From a virus, in the IMG/VR virus record IMGVR_UViG_3300045144_000057, positions 1-20,208 of that record: a DNA stretch of 20,208 nucleotides; one strand, given 5' to 3'. Shown piece after piece: positions 18,452 to 20,208 of this stretch; positions within the stretch are counted from its first letter, which is position 1; every line of letters starts with the position of its first letter. The notes below the pieces were generated by a model. It saw nothing but the letters and a program-made list of their open reading frames with translations. It did not search any database and was not told the origin of the DNA. The position numbers were made by a program, and so were the translations under genes.

Positions 18452-20208
18452 TTATCCTATAATTCCTACCCAAGTACACCTACAATTTGAATGAACGGGT
18501 ATAATATTCTGGACCTCATTTATTTCATAAACTTTACCATTTAATGATTCGCATTCGGCACATGTTCTTTCTGATAGTGCTGATAAAAATCTTACTTGTT
18601 TAATTTGATTATCTTTATATGTTTCTATTAATCCTCTATTTGCTAATCTTACTGTTTCTGTTCTTGCTATGGCATTTGCACGAGCCAATGCATTTGATTT
18701 TAAAACCTTTTCTCCAGTTTCGTTGATTATATATCTATCTTTTAATTTGATAAATCTGTTTATATCTTTTTCTATTTGCCGAATGGTTTTGTTCTTTTTA
18801 AAGCCATCATTAAGAATAATTCTTAATTTTTCGATTTCTTTTTCATTTAGCAATCCCAATTGCATATCTAATTCTGTTAATGCCTTTAAATCTTTAAAAT
18901 CATCTTTTGCCAAAATCTTTAATATATTAACCAAATAATCAGAATAATTAAATCCTGCCATTTCTTTCAAATCCACCCATTCTTTTATTGAATAATTTTC
19001 AACAATTTCTTCTAAGCAACATTCATCCAACCTTGCACTTTCTTGTGCAGCAGGTTTTTCTCCTGGAACTTCTGGCTGTTTAATTTTTGATTCTTCTTCT
19101 GCTTCTGTCGATTTCATTTCCGTATTTGTTTTTTCATCGTCTAAACTCATTAATTTTGGATCTGGTTTATTCAAATATTTTTCTGCATCTTTAATTTTTA
19201 ATGCGTCTGCCAATTCTATTTCTAATATTCTGCGCATATTCTCTGAAATATTTATCGTCCCCCCAAGTAGCCCAGTAATTTGTATAATTCTATTATTTAT
19301 TTCTAATTCTCCTGGCAAATTCCATGTTATCTCAATATTTGCTTGAAGTCCTTGTTCAAGCAATATTGATTTGAATATTTTTTCTTCAATAACCTGTTCT
19401 GTTATTTCTTGATAACTTTCTATTCTTCTTTGAAATGTTTCCGTTTGAACCTTTGCTATTCCTTCATTTACATTTGATACTCCCATCAAAACAAGCGGTA
19501 TTTGAAATCCAAATATTAACTGATCTACGTCATGGTCTAATACAGATTTGAAATTCTGACCCAAATCTCCAAAATCTAAAAATTTTATATCTGTATTGGC
19601 ATCTGTAACCCATTCTGTCCTATTATTTATATATTGTAAACTTTCATTAGCTTGGTCTATATCTTCCTTAATTGCCGCTTCACCAGGAATTCCTACTTTA
19701 ACATGATATGGTGCTCCTGCTTTTCTACCTATTAATTTATGCATATCAATTTGATTTTTAGCCAATAAATCCAATGCAACCCTGTTTGGCCAAATCAATC
19801 CAAGGGCATATGCATCTCCATTCAAATCTCCATATTTTAGGTGAGCTATTTGAGATGTTTTAAATGGAATAACCTTTTTTTTATTTTTTGAAAATAATTT
19901 TACTTCGCCAAGATATTGATTATATCCCACTACATTCCCATTCTCATCTCTTACAACATACATTGTTTTTGGATCGAGTATTCTAACTTGCTGCGATTTG
20001 GCATCTATTTCGGCAAATCCATTTCCATAAACTAATGCACTTGTTACAAATTGTTTTAAAAACACTAAGAAATTTGTATTGTTTAAAAAATTCTGAATTA
20101 TCTTTAAAGATTTGTTTTCATTTGAATCTACATTGAAATCGGAAACAATTAAATCTGCATGCTTATCTATGGCCCCCTTTACAAATGGGTGCCCATTGTA
20201 CCATTTTT
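18452..20208 (-). CDS. Portal protein fused to a MuF-like domain (partial at the window end)
   Basis: The frame stays open to the window edge, so the 5' end is missing. It begins KWYNGHPFVKGAIDKHADLI, a typical portal opening, and the GTG at 20065 is internal. The portal body includes LDLLAKNQIDMHKLIGRKAG, and LIFGFQIPLVLMGVSNVNEG followed by a long helix. An acidic linker (EEESKIKQPEVPGEKPAAQE) leads to the MuF part: ARANAIARTETVRLANRG and TCAECESLNGKVYEINEVQN, ending in a C-x2-C...H-x2-C-x-C metal-like cluster. A portal and a head-morphogenesis MuF domain in one chain is known from other phages and places DNA entry and capsid assembly functions together. Confidence 0.88.
   Translation of the reverse strand, partial: KWYNGHPFVKGAIDKHADLIVSDFNVDSNENKSLKIIQNFLNNTNFLVFLKQFVTSALVYGNGFAEIDAKSQQVRILDPKTMYVVRDENGNVVGYNQYLGEVKLFSKNKKKVIPFKTSQIAHLKYGDLNGDAYALGLIWPNRVALDLLAKNQIDMHKLIGRKAGAPYHVKVGIPGEAAIKEDIDQANESLQYINNRTEWVTDANTDIKFLDFGDLGQNFKSVLDHDVDQLIFGFQIPLVLMGVSNVNEGIAKVQTETFQRRIESYQEITEQVIEEKIFKSILLEQGLQANIEITWNLPGELEINNRIIQITGLLGGTINISENMRRILEIELADALKIKDAEKYLNKPDPKLMSLDDEKTNTEMKSTEAEEESKIKQPEVPGEKPAAQESARLDECCLEEIVENYSIKEWVDLKEMAGFNYSDYLVNILKILAKDDFKDLKALTELDMQLGLLNEKEIEKLRIILNDGFKKNKTIRQIEKDINRFIKLKDRYIINETGEKVLKSNALARANAIARTETVRLANRGLIETYKDNQIKQVRFLSALSERTCAECESLNGKVYEINEVQNIIPVHSNCRCTWVGIIG

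Noticed and set aside
1-20208. CRISPR array, rRNA, insertion sequence or integrase site
   Set aside because: No regularly spaced repeats, transposase motifs, terminal inverted repeats or integrase were seen in the window.

Overview
The window is a late structural-gene block of a tailed double-stranded DNA virus or integrated provirus. It is AT-rich, tightly packed, and every supported gene is on the minus strand, so transcription runs from high to low coordinates. There is no sheath protein and the tape measure is short (571 residues), which suggests a siphovirus-like particle with a non-contractile tail. The portal, HK97-type capsid and tail genes lie in the canonical order.

Head region (20208 down to about 12209): a portal protein fused to a MuF domain (5' end outside the window), a small cysteine-rich protein, an unknown protein, a prohead protease with a scaffold-like protein nested in its 3' end, a likely capsid-cement protein, the major capsid protein, a small structural protein, a 34-residue basic ORF, a head-tail connector, a BppU-N-like protein and a 644-residue fibre with a C1q-like tip. 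Tail region (12208 down to about 3400): head-closure, gp10-like and tail-terminator proteins, tail tube, a tail-assembly chaperone with a programmed -1 frameshift, tape measure, baseplate hub and a set of fibre and adhesin proteins including a glycine-rich one. A small XhlA-like protein, a holin-like protein and a membrane-anchored acidic protein follow. After a hairpin-free T-tract terminator comes a four-gene accessory operon: calcineurin-like phosphoesterase, PD-(D/E)XK-type nuclease, HExxH metallopeptidase and an unknown protein. A gene-poor stretch of about 500 bases with unusual secondary structure separates it from one more partial gene at the left edge.

Host: the sequence favours an archaeal host, though this is inference. 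Several intergenic gaps carry TTTAAATA, TTTATAAA or TATTTAAA boxes 20-21 nt upstream of start codons that lack a Shine-Dalgarno (SD) sequence. That is the geometry of archaeal TATA boxes on leaderless transcripts. Oligo-T tracts without hairpins follow two genes, and no peptidoglycan-degrading endolysin was recognised. Genes inside operons use strong SD sequences or stop-start overlaps. A low-GC bacterial host is not excluded.

The most informative points are the -1 frameshift (CCCTTTG at 9536-9542) that gives a 132-residue chaperone fusion, the nested scaffold start at 17238, the repeated TATA-box/leaderless layout, the structured element at 535-593 and the uncharacterised accessory operon.
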